From: Artocarpus heterophyllus
Taxonomy: Eukaryota; Streptophyta; Magnoliopsida; Rosales; Moraceae
Length of the DNA: 64,000 nucleotides
NCBI GenBank assembly: GCA_025403435.1
Contig: CM046345.1
Coordinates: 15,976,160-16,040,159, forward strand
Direction of reading: 5' to 3'
Shown: positions 22,880-35,526 of the stretch, piece after piece
How the letters are laid out: each line of letters starts with the position of its first letter
How positions within the stretch are numbered: position 1 is the stretch's first letter
Made by a program: the position numbers and the translations under genes
The notes under the pieces: model-generated
Database searches by the model: none
What the model saw: only the letters and a program-made list of their open reading frames with translations
What the model was told of the DNA's origin: nothing

Positions 22880-23373
22880 AAGGTTTTTACATAAATTTGC
22901 AAGTTTGTGATCATGTTATATGTATAAATTTTATGATCTTAATCTCTCATATGCTTGAATTGAATTTTATAGAGAGATGGCACTCTAGGTTTCTATATAA
23001 TATATATGTTGCCATGGATTATGTGGTGAATATTTATTAATTAATTATGGTTGATTAAATCATTGTTTATTTATTAATTAATTAATTAATACCGGTTATG
23101 GTTCCTTAGAGGTTAGAATGTGTATCTAGGTTTTTCATGTAATTAGTTGATGGACTATCATCTCCGTCTAGGAATTGTTATTTAATTTTTAATTTGTAAG
23201 AATTTGTAATCAAATAATTATCCGGAGAAGACGGATCGAGAAGTCGGATCTTGAAGATTAATGATGGCGCCTCCAGGTATTTTCTGAGTCTCTAATTTTA
23301 TGTTTTTGAATTGTTGAAAATAAAATTGATGAATTGCATTAAAATTGTATTTTCTGGATTAAGGGTTTTCTAC

Positions 23374-23616
23374 TCGGTCGGCATGCCAGACATCACAGTT
23401 CGGCAGGCCGAAGATCACGGATCGGTAGGCCGGACGTATGGTCCGGCAGGCCGACAGTGGGGCAGAAAATTTGGTGCTCTGCCGGCAAGCCGAAGTTTCA
23501 GTTCGGCAGGCCGAACCTGCATAGATCGGCAGGCCGATGTTTCAGATCGGCAGGCCGATGGAGCAAGACCAGCAGGCCGATCACCCAAATCGGCCTGCCG
23601 ACCGAGAGCTGCCGAG
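23374..23616 (+). repeat. TCGGC-NN-GCCGA palindrome cluster in copia F leader
   Basis: The longest cluster in the window, with about 12 units in 243 bp and three extra successive units (TCGGCAGGCCGA with flanks CCTGCATAGA, TGTTTCAGA and TGGAGCAAGACC) not present in copias A and C. Confidence 0.85.
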
Positions 23617-24077
23617 TGTCTAGAAAAGGTGCAATTTTTTCGGTGCAGTTTTAATTTTATTTTTGAGATGATTCTGAGAAACATTAAATTTGGATATGAC
23701 CGGAAATATGAACTATTCGATTCATACGGGATTGAAGACTTGAAAATGGATATTACATGAAGAAGGATACAGCTTGAGGATTCAAGGATGAAGAATCGAA
23801 TAATGTCTCGATTATTCTCTTGTAATCTTGTTTTTCTCTTCTCTAGGGTGGAACCATAATATTACGGTTATTATTATTTTGCTTGTAGCTTTGCTTGTCT
23901 GCATTATAATATGATTTACCATGTATATTGATAACATGTCATATAGAATAGGGAGTGCCGCTCATATTAAAATTGTTCATGCATAATTTTAAAATAAAAC
24001 CTTAACTTCAAAAGGTCGAGTGGGAGAAGGTTTTCGAAGAGAGGACCTAAGGCCTTCATCGTTGGTCCATAGGAAGA

Positions 24078-24280
24078 ACATGGTGGTCCCATCTCCTAGG
24101 AAGGGATTTCTATCATGTACCAGATTGGATCTCTAAAAGGATAAGGTATTTTAGTATGATTTATGGTTGCACACCCCTAGGTGGTGATTATAAATCATAG
24201 ATAAAATATTGAAACGGTGGTTATACACTCACGTTAATTTTATTATTAACCTCCCCTAGGAGCTCTGTTAATAAAATTAA
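24078..24280 (+). other. CCTAGG-loop hairpins in copia F leader
   Basis: Hairpin 1 (24078-24118): ACATG/CATGT and TCCC/GGGA, loop CCTAGG at 24095. Hairpin 2 (24155-24199): perfect 10-bp stem TATGATTTAT/ATAAATCATA, CCTAGG at 24176. Hairpin 3 (24234-24280): TTAATTTTATTA against TAATAAAATTAA, CCTAGG at 24255. Spacing 81 and 79 bp as in other copies. Confidence 0.78.
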
Positions 24281-24344
24281 TGGCCAAAGAAACGATTATT
24301 AGTATATGCTGGATCATACGGGTCCTGGATGGCATATATTAATA

Positions 24345-27300
24345 ATGATTGGAAATGGAACCTGGACATCGTCCTTTCCTTTGAGAAACTGAAATATGTT
24401 CTGACAACTCCTTGTCCTCCCGAGCCTACGGGAGACTCAAGTAATGAGCAATTCCAAGCGTATGACCGCTGGAAAGATGCTAATGATTAGGCCCGCTGTT
24501 ATGTTATGGCTAGCATGAACAACGTGCTGCAGGCTCAACATCAGGATTATGAGACTGCGAAGCAGATCTTGGATAATCTTGAGGATATGTTCAGAGGCCA
24601 GGCCATAACGAAGCGGCAAGGGGCGCCTTGAAAACTCTTAAACTGTAGACAGAGACCGGGGACATCTGTAAAGGAGCACATGATGTTGGTCATAGGTTAC
24701 CTCGCTGAGGCTCAAACCAATGGAGCCGATATCGATGCTGAAACTCAGATGACTATGGTCTTTGAGACTCTGTCTAAAGAATTTATTCCGTTTAGAGCTA
24801 CTTTTAATTTAAGCAATAGACAGGATATGACCTTGACAGAACTGATGAAACAGTTACAAGAGTTTGAACTGTTGATCAGGGAGTCTCCTGCTGGTGGTGA
24901 GGCCAATATGGTAGCTGCTTCTGGTTCCAATCCTAACTCTGGGAATGGAAAGAAGCAACGGGCCAAGAGTGGGAAGTCTTCTATTCCTGCTACTACCAAG
25001 AGCAAGAAGAAGAAGAAGAAGAACCCAAAGAAGCTTAAGTGCTTCTTATGTGGTAAGGTCGGGCATATAAAGAAGCATTGCAAGGACTTCCTTTCCAAGG
25101 GAGGTAGGTGTGATATTCTATATTTAGAAACTTGTTTGGTTGAGGAATCCAGTAACATCTAGGTCATAGATTCCGGTGCAACTAATCGTATTTGTGTTTC
25201 TCTACAGGGATTCAAAGAAACGAGTAGTCTACTTCATGAAGACTTAACGCTTCGGATGGGCGATGGATCCTTGGTCTCAGCAGAAGTAGTGGGAGATGTC
25301 CATCTTTATTTTGATAATTATAGGAATTTAATTTTGTGAGACTGTTTTTATGTTCCTAAATTTAAAAGGAATTTAATTTCTGTATCTTCTTTATTTAAAG
25401 ACTCCTACGTGGTATCTTTTAATGAAAAAGTGGTGATTCGTAAAAACAAATCTTTTATCTGTTCTGGATGGATGCAAAATAATCTATATATTATCAAACC
25501 TAAGATGGACTTATTGGTTAATGCTGAGATAAATGATAATGACTCAAAAAGACTTAAAAGTTCTCACTCTAATAAGACTTATCTTTGCCATTTGCACCTT
25601 GGCCATATTAACCTGAATAGGATTCAAAGGTTGGTAAGGGATGGACCTTTAAGTCACTTAAAGGTGGAATCTATACCTCAATGTGAATCTTGTTTGGAGG
25701 GTAAAATGACCAAAAGACCATACGGGTCTAAGGGCAATAGGGCCGAAGGGGTTCTAGAACGTGTGCATAATGATGTTTGTGGACCAATGAACATCCGAGC
25801 ACGAGAAGGGTATGAGTACTTCATCACTTTTATTGATGATTACTCTAGATATGGGTATGTGTACCTAATGCACCACAAAAGCGAAACTTATGATAAGTTC
25901 AGGGAGTTTCAGGCTGAAGTGGAAAAGCAATTGGGTAGACCCATAAAGGCACTTCGATCTGATCGAGGTGGGGAATACCTTTCTGATGAGTTCTTGGGAC
26001 ACTTGTTAAAGAATGGGATTTTATCCCATTTGACTGCGTCAGGCACTCCGTAGCAGAATGGCGTAGCGGAGAGAAGGAATAGGACTTTGTTGGGCATGAT
26101 TTGGTCCATGATGAGTTATTCATCATTGCCTTTATCCATTTGGGGATATGCACTACAAACCGCATGTTATTTTTTGAACAATGTGCCTTCAAAATCGGTC
26201 CCTAAAACTCCTCACGAGTTGTGGACAAGACAGAAGACATCCTTAAACCATATTCGCATATGGGGATGTCCAGCTCATGTCCTGTTTAAGGATCCGAATA
26301 AGTTGGAAGCACGTTCGGAAGTTTGTGTGTTTATAGGATATCCAAAAGGGACTAAAGGGGGTTATTTTTATAACCCTAAGGACAATAAAGTTGTGGTTTT
26401 AACTAATGTAACTTTCCTTGAGGAGAGTTACATGGACGACTTTAAACCTCGAAGCAAAGTGGTGCTTGAGGAGTTAAGGGGTGATTCGTTCACTCCGGAG
26501 GTTCCGAACGAAACCATTTCGATCAGTGTAGAAAAACCAAACAAACCTGAACAACAACCACAGGGGCTTCGGTGTAGTGGGAGGATCGGACATCAACCTG
26601 CGAGGTATATGTTCAATGGGGAGGTCTTTTTGGCTGAACCAGATGAACATGACAGGGATCCTTATACTTACGCAGAAGCTATGGAGGATGTTGATTCAAG
26701 ACTCTGGACAGAGGCCATGAACATAGAGATGAAGCCTATGGAGATTAATCAGGTCTGGGAGCTTGTGGATCTTCCCGAAGGGGTAACACCCATAGGGTGT
26801 AAATGGATCTACAAGAGGAAAAGAGGAGTGGATGGAAAGGTTGAAAGCTTTAAGGCTAGACTGGTAGCTAAGGGTTATATGCAAAAGGAAGGAATCGATT
26901 ATAAGGAAACCTTTTCGCCTGTAGCCATGCTTAAGTCCATAGCTGCCGCTCTCGACTACGAGATTTGACAGATGGATGTCAAGACGGCTTTTCTGAATGG
27001 CTATCTTGATGAGTCCATTTATATGGAACAACCAGACGGGTTCAAGGTCGCGGGTCAAGAGGGGAAGGTTTGTAAGCTGCTAAAGTCAATTTATGGACTT
27101 AAGCAGGCTTCTCGTTCTTGGAACATAAGATTTGATCAAGTGATCAAGACTTATGGGTTCTCACAAAACATGGATGAACCATGTGTTTACAAACACATTA
27201 AGGATAGGAAAGTGGTTTTTCTACTGTTCAATGTAGATGACATTCTGCTAATTGGCAATGATGTTGGGGCGTTGTCATCGGTCAAATTATGGTTGACCAA

Positions 27301-28219
27301 GCAGTTTCACATGAAGGACTTGGGTGAGGCTAATTTTGTTCTCGGTATCCAGATCATTCGGGATAGGAAGAACAAAATGATAGCTTTGTCACAGGCCGGC
27401 TACATAGATAAAATTCTCAGGAGGTTTGCAATGCAGGATTCCAAGAAAGGTGGGCAACCATCTAGGTCTGGAATTACTCTTTCTAAGAAAGACTCTCCAA
27501 AGTCTTATGAAGAAAGAGAATACATGAAGAAGGTGCCTTATGCTTCGGCAGTAGGTAGTCTCATGTATGTCATGCTTTGCACTCGACCGGATATTAACTA
27601 TGCGGTCGGGATTATAAGTCGATTTCAGGCGGATCCAGGACCGAACCATTGGGTTGCGGTAAAGCATATTTTCAAGTACCTAAGAAGGACTCGAGGGTAT
27701 ATGCTTGTGTATTTGGGTGAGGACTTGACTCCTCTAGGATACACTGATTCGGATTTTCAATCCTGTCTGGATTCTAGGAAATCGACTTCGGCGTTTGTGT
27801 TTACTCTGGGTGGCGGTGCCATCAGTTCGAGAAGTACGAACCAAGTTTGCACTTCGGATTCAATGATGGAGGCCGAGTATGTGGTAGCTAGTGATGCTTC
27901 GAAAGAAGCAGTGTGGCTCCGCAAGTTTCTTGGGGATCTTGAGGTAGTTCCTAGTATGGATAAGGCGGTATCACTGTACTATGATAACAGTACGGCGGTA
28001 GCTAATGCTAAGGAACCAAGATTTCACAAGAAGAGTAAGCATATTGATCATAAGTATCATGTGATAAAGGACTTCGTTGAGGGCGGGCATGTCACGGTAT
28101 GCAAGATCGCGTCAGAGGACAATTTAGCTGATCCATTTACGAAGACACTTACTGGGAGAGTCTTTGAGAGGCATGTGGAAGCTATGGGGATGCAAAATTT
28201 GCTGTATTTACTCACTTAG
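24345..28219 (+). pseudogene. Copia F gag-pol, start deleted and interrupted
   Basis: Recognisable in order: gag (piece 24680-25162) with knuckle [14 protein letters not shown], protease IDSGATNR, integrase zinc finger ([11 protein letters not shown] ... CESCLEGK) and core (25409-26053), integrase end and linker (26087-26968), RT and RNase H (26972-28219, with [10 protein letters not shown] where the family has YVDD; the RNase H end [17 protein letters not shown] is intact to the TAG at 28217). Lesions: TAG for CAG at about 24487, frameshift near 24628, TAG for TGG at about 25159, TGA for CGA at about 25338, TAG for CAG at about 26050, TGA for TGG at about 26967, and a 21-bp in-frame deletion near 26940. 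It lacks a start, so it cannot make a product. Confidence 0.92.
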
Positions 28220-28220
28220 T

Positions 28221-28233
28221 GCAAGTGGGAGAT
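28221..28233 (+). promoter_or_regulatory. Polypurine tract of copia F
   Basis: GCAAGTGGGAGAT directly before the 3' LTR. Identical in copia C (minus strand, 41851-41863). Confidence 0.85.
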
Positions 28234-30236
28234 TGTTAGACATGTATGCCCTAAGGAATAAAAATGTAATACATTTTTGGATATATTTTTATAAATAAAG
28301 AATTTATTCATTTATATATACCAAATCTTGTCCTCTTTACGTTCATATTTGTTGAATGTATGATAAGCAAATAGTAGTCTGAGACTGTCAGTCTAAACCT
28401 TAAGAATTGGGCATATGATGGGCTGATTATGCGGAAGACACGATTCTTAAGGTGATGGTCGAAAACATATGATCCACAATCGAGGGAATAAAGTTGGGCG
28501 CTTTATTCATATAAAGATTGTTATGTTGTCTATATCCCTTATGGGAGATGGTTTGTCTTGACCATCGGAGTTGGACTCCGTGAATAGAAACATTGGCACT
28601 TTGTCATAGGTGACGATGTGTTAGATCGGGACATAAAGTGAATTGATTTGGATTAATAATTCTGTCTTGGCAAATCGATTCACTTTAGACAATCATTTGT
28701 ATTGTATCTTAATCCTGAGATGAATAGTGGGCCCGTTATCTCGACTTGTGTCTTTTGATGTACCAATGGGTGACTCCCACATCTCTATAGTGGTATGCAT
28801 GCCGGTACGTTGGAGGCATGACTCTTGATATCGAAGACTTGTTATTCATAGATATGGAATCCATAGCTCCTCTTTAGGAGTAATGATATCCTCTTATATG
28901 CGTTGTCCTGTAATTGGAAATCTGGAGCGCTCAACCATTTGGATACATAGGTGTAACCGAATGGTATACTATCTTTGGATGGTAAGTTTTCTAATGGTGA
29001 GACAATGGAACGTAAGATAAAAATAATCGGAAAGGTAAGACAGAACTTGTCCTTAAGCCGTTTATGGATAATCATATGGGGATACGATACACTATGATAT
29101 GTCATGGAGACTTAGCTATTTCGAGAGTGCAGCTCCAAGCTTTTAGTGGAGTAGCGTTGGAGTTGATAATTGTGAAATGTATATCTGGGATATTGGGTTT
29201 CATAATTATCATGAGCTTGAACTTTATAGGTCCATTTTGGTCCCCTTTGCTAGCTCACAAAATCCTGTAACGACACGACGTGCTTTTCCAATAATTGGTG
29301 ACTTATGTCGGATTTATCAGATTGGTTTAAAATTTGTAAGAATCAAATAATTCATGTTTGTTTATCGGTTGAATTAATTTTGTAAGAAATTAGTTCAAGA
29401 TAAACTTGTTGAATTATTGCGATCAGATAATTCTTGTCTGTTTATCGGTTGTTTTAATTTTAGACAAAATTAGAACAAGATAAACTTGTAGAATTATTGT
29501 GAATTGATTTATTTTCCTAGAGATTATCTTGATAAAGTTTGTTTGGATCAAATAACTTCTCTATTGGGTTATTTGAATCAAAACTGAGACTTTATCGTTT
29601 AGAATCTCGGGTGGAAAATAAAAGATTCACGGAGATTTTTTCTCGGGAGTTCGGCTTGCCGGATGACGTGTTCGGCCTGCCGAACTGGCCTTTTCGGCCT
29701 ACCGATCAGCGGTAGATAAGATTACGCGTTTTCACGCGGATCTTATCAGATATTGATCCGAACTTGATTCTGTTTCGAGTTTTTGAGACCTAATCTGATA
29801 TGGACTGACCCCAGGACCAATAGCTATATAAAGGGAGTGAGTCTCATGATTTACAGAGATCAATAGAGATCAATTTGAGAGATTAAGAGTGATACTCTTC
29901 TAGTGAGCATCTGAAAAACTCCCTGAGAGCTTTTGTTCACAAATCACGAGCACTAGCTTTGGGTTCTCTCTGTTGGTTGGAAGGAGAGTCACCGGTGGAA
30001 GAGCTGTACGTGTGAGCCCACACTCACTCCGGTTGTGGATAGAGAATAGCAAAGAAGACCAGTTGGTTGAGGCTCTTTTGGAACGTTACTTCTCTACACG
30101 GATCGCGGAGATTCTTCGGCACATTGAGGTTAGTAAGATCTGTTTAATTTATACATATAACATGTCAAACTTGTGTTTTGAAAATTACTCTGATGAAAAA
30201 AAATTTAAAATTCCGCTGCGCACTTTGTTTCCAACA
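28234..30236 (+). repeat. 3' LTR of copia F (2,003 bp)
   Basis: TGTTAGACATG to GTTTCCAACA, followed by ATACC. Differs from the 5' LTR by the indels listed for the element; the palindrome cluster (29650-29707) has one more unit. Confidence 0.94.
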
Positions 30237-30241
30237 ATACC

Positions 30242-30414
30242 TGCCTTGAGCATTGGAGAGCCCTTGTCTATTGACTAACCCCTCTATCTTTTCCGAAGCA
30301 TCCCTCCTCTTGCAGGTGTGCACTTTCGGGCAGAGGCTAGCCCAAGGAGAGGTCAGACCGTGCGCAGCCGCACGTGGGTGTTGATCCGACGCCGGGCAAC
30401 GATAAGCATCAACA
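30242..30414 (+). repeat. 3' LTR of gypsy C, last 173 bp
   Basis: Continues the LTR broken at 20868 (TGCCTTGAGCATTGG onward) and ends CATCAACA. Next bases ACAGG match ACGGG before 10262 apart from one change. Confidence 0.93.
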
Positions 30415-31600
30415 ACAGGTATTTTCTAAGTCTCTAATTTTATGTTTTTGAATTGTTGAAAATAAGATTGCAAAACTACATAAAAACTATATTTTTGTAG
30501 AAATAGTGATATCTGCTCTGGTCATTGTTCAGTAGGTCGAAACTCTAGGATCAGCAGGTCGTCCAAGGAGCAAAATTCTACGGCAGGCCAAGTTGTCATG
30601 GCCGACAAGCTGAACTGTGAGGTTCGATAAGCCGTAGGATCATGACCGATAGGCCGATTTCATAAATCGGCATACCAGCAGAGAGCTGTGAATTTTTAGA
30701 GAAGGTGTGTTTTTTAGCGTAGTTTTGATTTATTTTTCGGACAAATCTAAGAAACATTAAATTTGGATTATGACCAAAAATATGGAGTATTCGATCCATG
30801 CGGGATTGATGACTTGAAGATGGATAATGCATGAAGAATGATACAATTGAAGATTCAAGGATGAAGAATCGATAATATGTTTTGATTTATCTCTTGTAAT
30901 CTCTATTTTCTTATCTCTAGGGTGGGACCATAGTATTATGGCTATTTATTATTATTTTACTTGAAACTTTGCATGATTGCTTTGCTTGTCTGCATTATAA
31001 TATGATTTGCCATGTATGTTGATAACCTATCATATAGAATAGGGAGTGCCGCTTATTAAAAATTATTCATGCATGTTCTTAAAATAAAACCTTGATTTTA
31101 AAATATTGAGTGGGAGAAGGTTTTTGAATAGAGGACCTATGGCCTCCATCATTGGTCCATAGGTAGCAAATAGTCATTCCAACCCCTAGGAAGGGACTTC
31201 ATCATGTACCGGGTTGGATCTCCGAGAGGATAAGATATTTTAGCATGATTTATCGTTGCACATCCCTAGGTGGTGATTATAAATCATGAATAATATTGAA
31301 ATGATGGTTATACACTCATGTTAATTTTATTATTAATCTCCCCTAGGAGCTCTATTAATAAAATTAACGGCCAAATAAACGATTATTAATATATGTTGGA
31401 TCATACGGGTCCTGGATGGCATATATTAAGCAGGAGGGAATCTATGTTCCTAATTGAATTTGGCAAGTTTCCCCTAGGCAGCTTGTTGAATTTTGAGTTG
31501 AGAATTATCGTTGTAAGGTTGTGATATTTTAAGATTTTAACACATAAACACATTATATAAGGTTGTGTTATCTTAACCAATTATCGTTGTAAGGTTGTGT
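30415..31600 (+). other. Rest of leader, copia I/E
   Basis: A degraded palindrome cluster at 30530-30690. All four CCTAGG hexamers are kept (31185, 31265, 31342, 31473; spacings 80, 77 and 131), although surrounding sequence has changed. The segment before gag is rearranged (TTATCGTTGTAAGGTTGTG occurs twice) and the start codon is lost. Confidence 0.83.
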
Positions 31601-34600
31601 TATCTTTGATACTTGACAAAAACCAATTAACCGGTAAGAATTATAATGATTAGAAACTGAACCTGAACTTCGTCCTATCCTTTGGGAAACTAAAATTTAT
31701 GCTGACAACTCCATGTCCTCCTAAGCCTACGGGAGATTCAACTAATGAGCAAATCCAAGCGTATGATTACTGGAAGGATGCTAATGATCAAGCTCGTTGT
31801 TATGTTATGGCCAGCATGAATAATATGCTACAGGATCAACATGAAGATTATGAGACTGCTAGGCAGATCTTGGATAACCTTGAAGACATGTTTGGAGGCC
31901 AAGCCCTAACAAAGTGGCAAAGGGCGCTTCAAAAACTTCAAAACTACAAACAAAAGCCAGGGACATCTATAAAGGAGCATATGATGTTAGTCATAAGTTA
32001 CCTCGTTGAGGCTCAAACTAATGCTGAAACTCAGATGACTATGGTTTTTGAGACTCTATCTAAGGAGTTTATTCCATTTAGAGCTACATTTAATTTAAGT
32101 AATAGACAGGATATGACCTTGACTGAGTTGATGAAGAAGTTACAGGCGGTTCAAACATATGATCATGGAACTCCTGCAGGTGGCGAGGCCAACTTGGCAG
32201 CTACATCTAGTTCCAATCCCAACCCTTGGAATGGAGAAAAGCAACGGGCCAAGAACGAGAAGTCTTTTATTCCTACAAATGGCAAGAGTAAGAAGAAGAA
32301 AAAGAAGAACTCGAAGAGCTTAAGTGCTTTTTTTGTGGGAAGGTTGGACACATAAAGAAGAATTGCAAGGACTTTCCTTCTTGAGGAGGTATGTGTGATT
32401 TTCTGGTTGTTGAAACTTATTTAGTTGAGGAATCCAATGACACTTAGGTCATAGATTCTAGAGCAACTAATCATGCTTGTATTTCTCTATAAAGGTTCAA
32501 AGAAACAAGAAGTCTGCTATATGAAGACTTCACGCTTCAAATGGGCTATGAATCCTTAGTGTTGGCTGAAGCAGTGGGAGACGTCCATCTTTACTTTGAT
32601 AATTATAGGAGTTTATTTTTGTGAGATTGTTTTTATGTTCCTAAACTTAAAAGGAATTTAATTTTTATAGCTTGTTTGTTTAAGGACTCTTATGTAGTTT
32701 CCTTTAATAATAAAGCGGTGATTCGTAAAAATAAATCTTTTATCTAGTAATGAATGGATGCAAAACAATCTATATTTTATCAAACCTAATATGGACTTAT
32801 TGCTGAATACTAAGGTTAATGATAATAACTCTAAAAGACTTAAAACTTCTCACTCTAATAAGACTTATCTTTGGCACTTGCAATTAGGTCATATTAACCT
32901 GAATATGATTCAAAGGTTGGTAAAGGATGGACCTTTAAGTCCCTTAAAGGTGGAATCTATACCTCAATGTGAATCTTGTTTGGAGGATAAAATGACCAAA
33001 AGACTATTTGGGTCTAAGGGCAAAAGGGCCGAAGAGGTTTTAGAACTTATGCATAGCAATGTTTGCGAACCTATGAACATCTTACAAGAGGAAGGCATAA
33101 GTAATTCGTCATTTTTATTGACGATTACTCAAGGTATGGGTATGTGTACCTAATGTACACAAAAGCAAAACTTATGAAAAGTTCAGAGAGTTTCAGGCTG
33201 AAGTGAAAAAGTAATTGGGTAGACCCATAAAGGCACTTCAATCCAATCGATGTGGAGAATGCCTTTCTGATGAATTCTTGGGATACTTATTAGAGAATAG
33301 GATCCTATCCCATTTGACTATTCTGGGCACTCCGTAGCAGAATGGCATAGTTGAGAGAAGAAATAGGACTTTGTTGGATATGGTCAGGTCTATGATGAGA
33401 TACTAATCATTGCCTTTATCCTTTTGGAGATATGCATTACAAACCATATGTTATCTTTTGAACAATGAGCCTTTAAAATTGGTTCCTAAAACTCCTTGAG
33501 TTATGGACGGGGAAAAAGACATCCTTAAACGATATTCGCATATGGGGATGTCCGGCTCATGTCATCTTTAAGGAAGCAAATAAATTGAAAGCACGTTCAA
33601 AAGTTTATGTGTTTGTAGGATATCCAGAAGGGACTAAAGGGGGTTATTTCTATAGCCCAAAGGAAATAAACTCGTGATTTCAACTAATACAACTTTCCTT
33701 GAGGAAAGTTACATGGACAACTTTAAACCTTGAAGCAAAGTGGTGTTTGAGGAGTTAGAGAGTGATTCGAAAACTCCGAGGCTTCTGAATGAAACCATTC
33801 CAATCAGTGTAAAAAACCAACCAAACCTGAACAACAACCTAAGGGGCTTCGACGTAATGGGAGGATTGGGCGTCAATCTGAGAGGTATATGTTCAATCTG
33901 AGGCCTTCTTGGTTGAACTGATTGAACATGACAAGAATTCTTACACTTACGAAGAGGCTATGGAGGATGTTGATTCAAAACTCTGGACAAAGGCCATGAA
34001 CATAGAGATGAAGTTTATGGAGACTAATAGGGTCTGGCAGGTTATAGATCTTCTTGAAGGGCTAAAACCCATAGGGTATAAATGGATCTATAAGAAGAAG
34101 AAAGGAGTGCATGGAAAAGTCAAAACCTATAAGGCTAGACTGGTAGCTAAGGGATACACACAAAAGGAAAGAATCGATTACGAGGAAACCTCTTCGCTTG
34201 TAGCCATGCTTAAGTCCATCCGTATTCTCTTGTCCATAGCTGTAGCTCTCAACTTTAAGATTTGATAGATGGATATCAAGATGGCCTTTCTAAATGGCTA
34301 TCTTGATGAGTCCATTTATATGGAACAGCCAGACGAGTTCAAGGCTAAAGGTCAGGAGGGTAAGGTTTGTAAGCTGCTAAAGTCAATTTATGGACTTAAG
34401 TAGGCTTCTTGTTATTGGAACATAAGATTTGATCAAGTGATAAAGACTTATGGGTTCACACAAAATATGGACAAACCATGTGTTTACAAACACATTAAAG
34501 ATGAAAATGTGGTTTTTTACTACTTTATGTAGATGACATTCTGATAATTGGCAATGACATTGGGGTATTGTCATCGGTCAAATTATAATTGACCAAGCAG

Positions 34601-35512
34601 TTTGACATGAAAGACTTAGGCGAAGCTAATTTTGTTCTTGGTATCTAGATTTTTCAAGATAGGAAAAACAAAATGATAGCTTTATCCTAAGCAGGCTACA
34701 TAGAAAAAAATCTTCAAAGGTATGCAATGCAGGATTCCAAGGAAGGTGGGCAACCATATAGGTCTGGAATTACTCTTTTTAACAAAGGCTCACCAAAGTC
34801 TGATGAGGAAAAAGAATACATGAAGACGGTGCCTTATATTTTGGCAGTGGGTAGTCTTATATATGCCATGCTTTGCACACGACCGAATATTAGTTATCTG
34901 ATTGGGATAGTAAGTTGACTTTAGGCGGATCTCAGACCGAATCACTGGATTGTGGTCAAGCATATTTTAAGTACCTAATAAGGACTCAGGGTATATGCTT
35001 GTGTATTTGAGTGAGGATTTAACACCTCTAGGATACACGGATTCAGATTTTCAATCTTGTTTGATTCAAGAAGATCGACCACTAGTTTTGTGTTTACTTT
35101 AGGCAACAATGCCATTGTTTGCAGAAGTGTCAAGCAAGATTGCACTTTGGATTCAATGATGGAGGCCGAGTATATGATAGCTAATGATGCTTCGAAAGAA
35201 GCAGACTGGCTCCACAAGTTCCTTAGGGATCTTGAGGTTGTTCTTAGTATGGATAAGGGGGTATCACTGTATTATGATAACGTTACGGTAATAGATAATG
35301 CTAAGGAACCAAGGTTCCACAAGAAGGGTAAGCATATTGATCAGAAGTATCATGTGATAAAGGACTTTGTAGAGGCTAGGCATGTTGTTATATGCAAAAT
35401 CACATCCGAAGACAATTTAGCTTATCTATTCACAAAGACACTAACTGCGAGAGTTTTTGAGAGGCACGTGAAAGCTATGGGGATGCGAGATTTGTCATAT
35501 TTGCTCACTTAG
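31601..35512 (+). pseudogene. Copia I/E gag-pol remnant
   Basis: Gag piece 31699-32355 (218 codons) includes the lysine run before the knuckle; a frameshift puts the knuckle in another frame. Protease is damaged (the IDSGAT segment reads IDSRAT after a stop). Integrase zinc finger at 32758-33153, linker and RT start at 33909-34265, RT at 34270-34920 with a frameshift at the YVDD segment, RNase H at 35057-35512 ending with the family TAG. Every domain carries stops. Many are CAG to TAG, TGG to TAG or CGA to TGA; others are small indels. Confidence 0.87.
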
Positions 35513-35526
35513 TACATGTGGGAGAT

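Larger units (their letters stand above)
22880..24344 (+). other. Leader of copia F, 3' part deleted
   Basis: Non-coding. Contains the palindrome cluster (23374-23616) and three of the four CCTAGG hairpins (24078-24280). At about 24345 the leader jumps into gag at the segment encoding NDWK, so the fourth hairpin, the start codon and some 25 codons are missing. The joint has only about 2 bp of shared sequence. Confidence 0.87.
20869..30236 (+). mobile_element. Copia F: full-length element inserted in gypsy C 3' LTR
   Basis: Complete 9,368-bp element: 5' LTR 20869-22864, primer site 22866-22879, leader to about 24345, gag-pol remnant to 28219, polypurine tract 28221-28233, 3' LTR 28234-30236. 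The target duplication ATACC is at 20864-20868 and 30237-30241. The LTR pair has diverged more than that of copia C: the 3' LTR lacks about 24 bp before TTCGAGAGTGCAGC, has an extra 22-bp palindrome unit and a 10-bp repeat (AGAGATCAAT). It is therefore older than C but younger than gypsy C. Confidence 0.95.
10262..30414 (+). mobile_element. Gypsy C: Tat-lineage Ty3/gypsy element with antisense gene, split by copia F
   Basis: The 637-bp LTRs are 10262-10898 and 20405-20868 plus 30242-30414; the 3' pieces sum to 637, confirming the boundaries. Removing copia F leaves about 10.8 kb. Inside are gag, protease, RT, RNase H, a second (archaeal-type) RNase H and integrase on the plus strand (10968-16619), then about 0.9 kb without genes, then a minus-strand spliced gene (17513-20034). 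A second RNase H before integrase is the mark of the Tat lineage, some of whose members (Retand-like) carry an extra ORF beyond pol. The element is dead: several nonsense codons and frameshifts interrupt gag-pol. Confidence 0.93.

Noticed and set aside
23374..23616. CRISPR-like array
   Set aside because: Units are palindromic and variable, spacers are irregular (10-60 bp), and the setting is a plant retrotransposon leader.
30237..30241. ATACC as part of gypsy C only
   Set aside because: It duplicates 20864-20868 and is the target duplication of copia F, so I counted it once when adding the LTR length.
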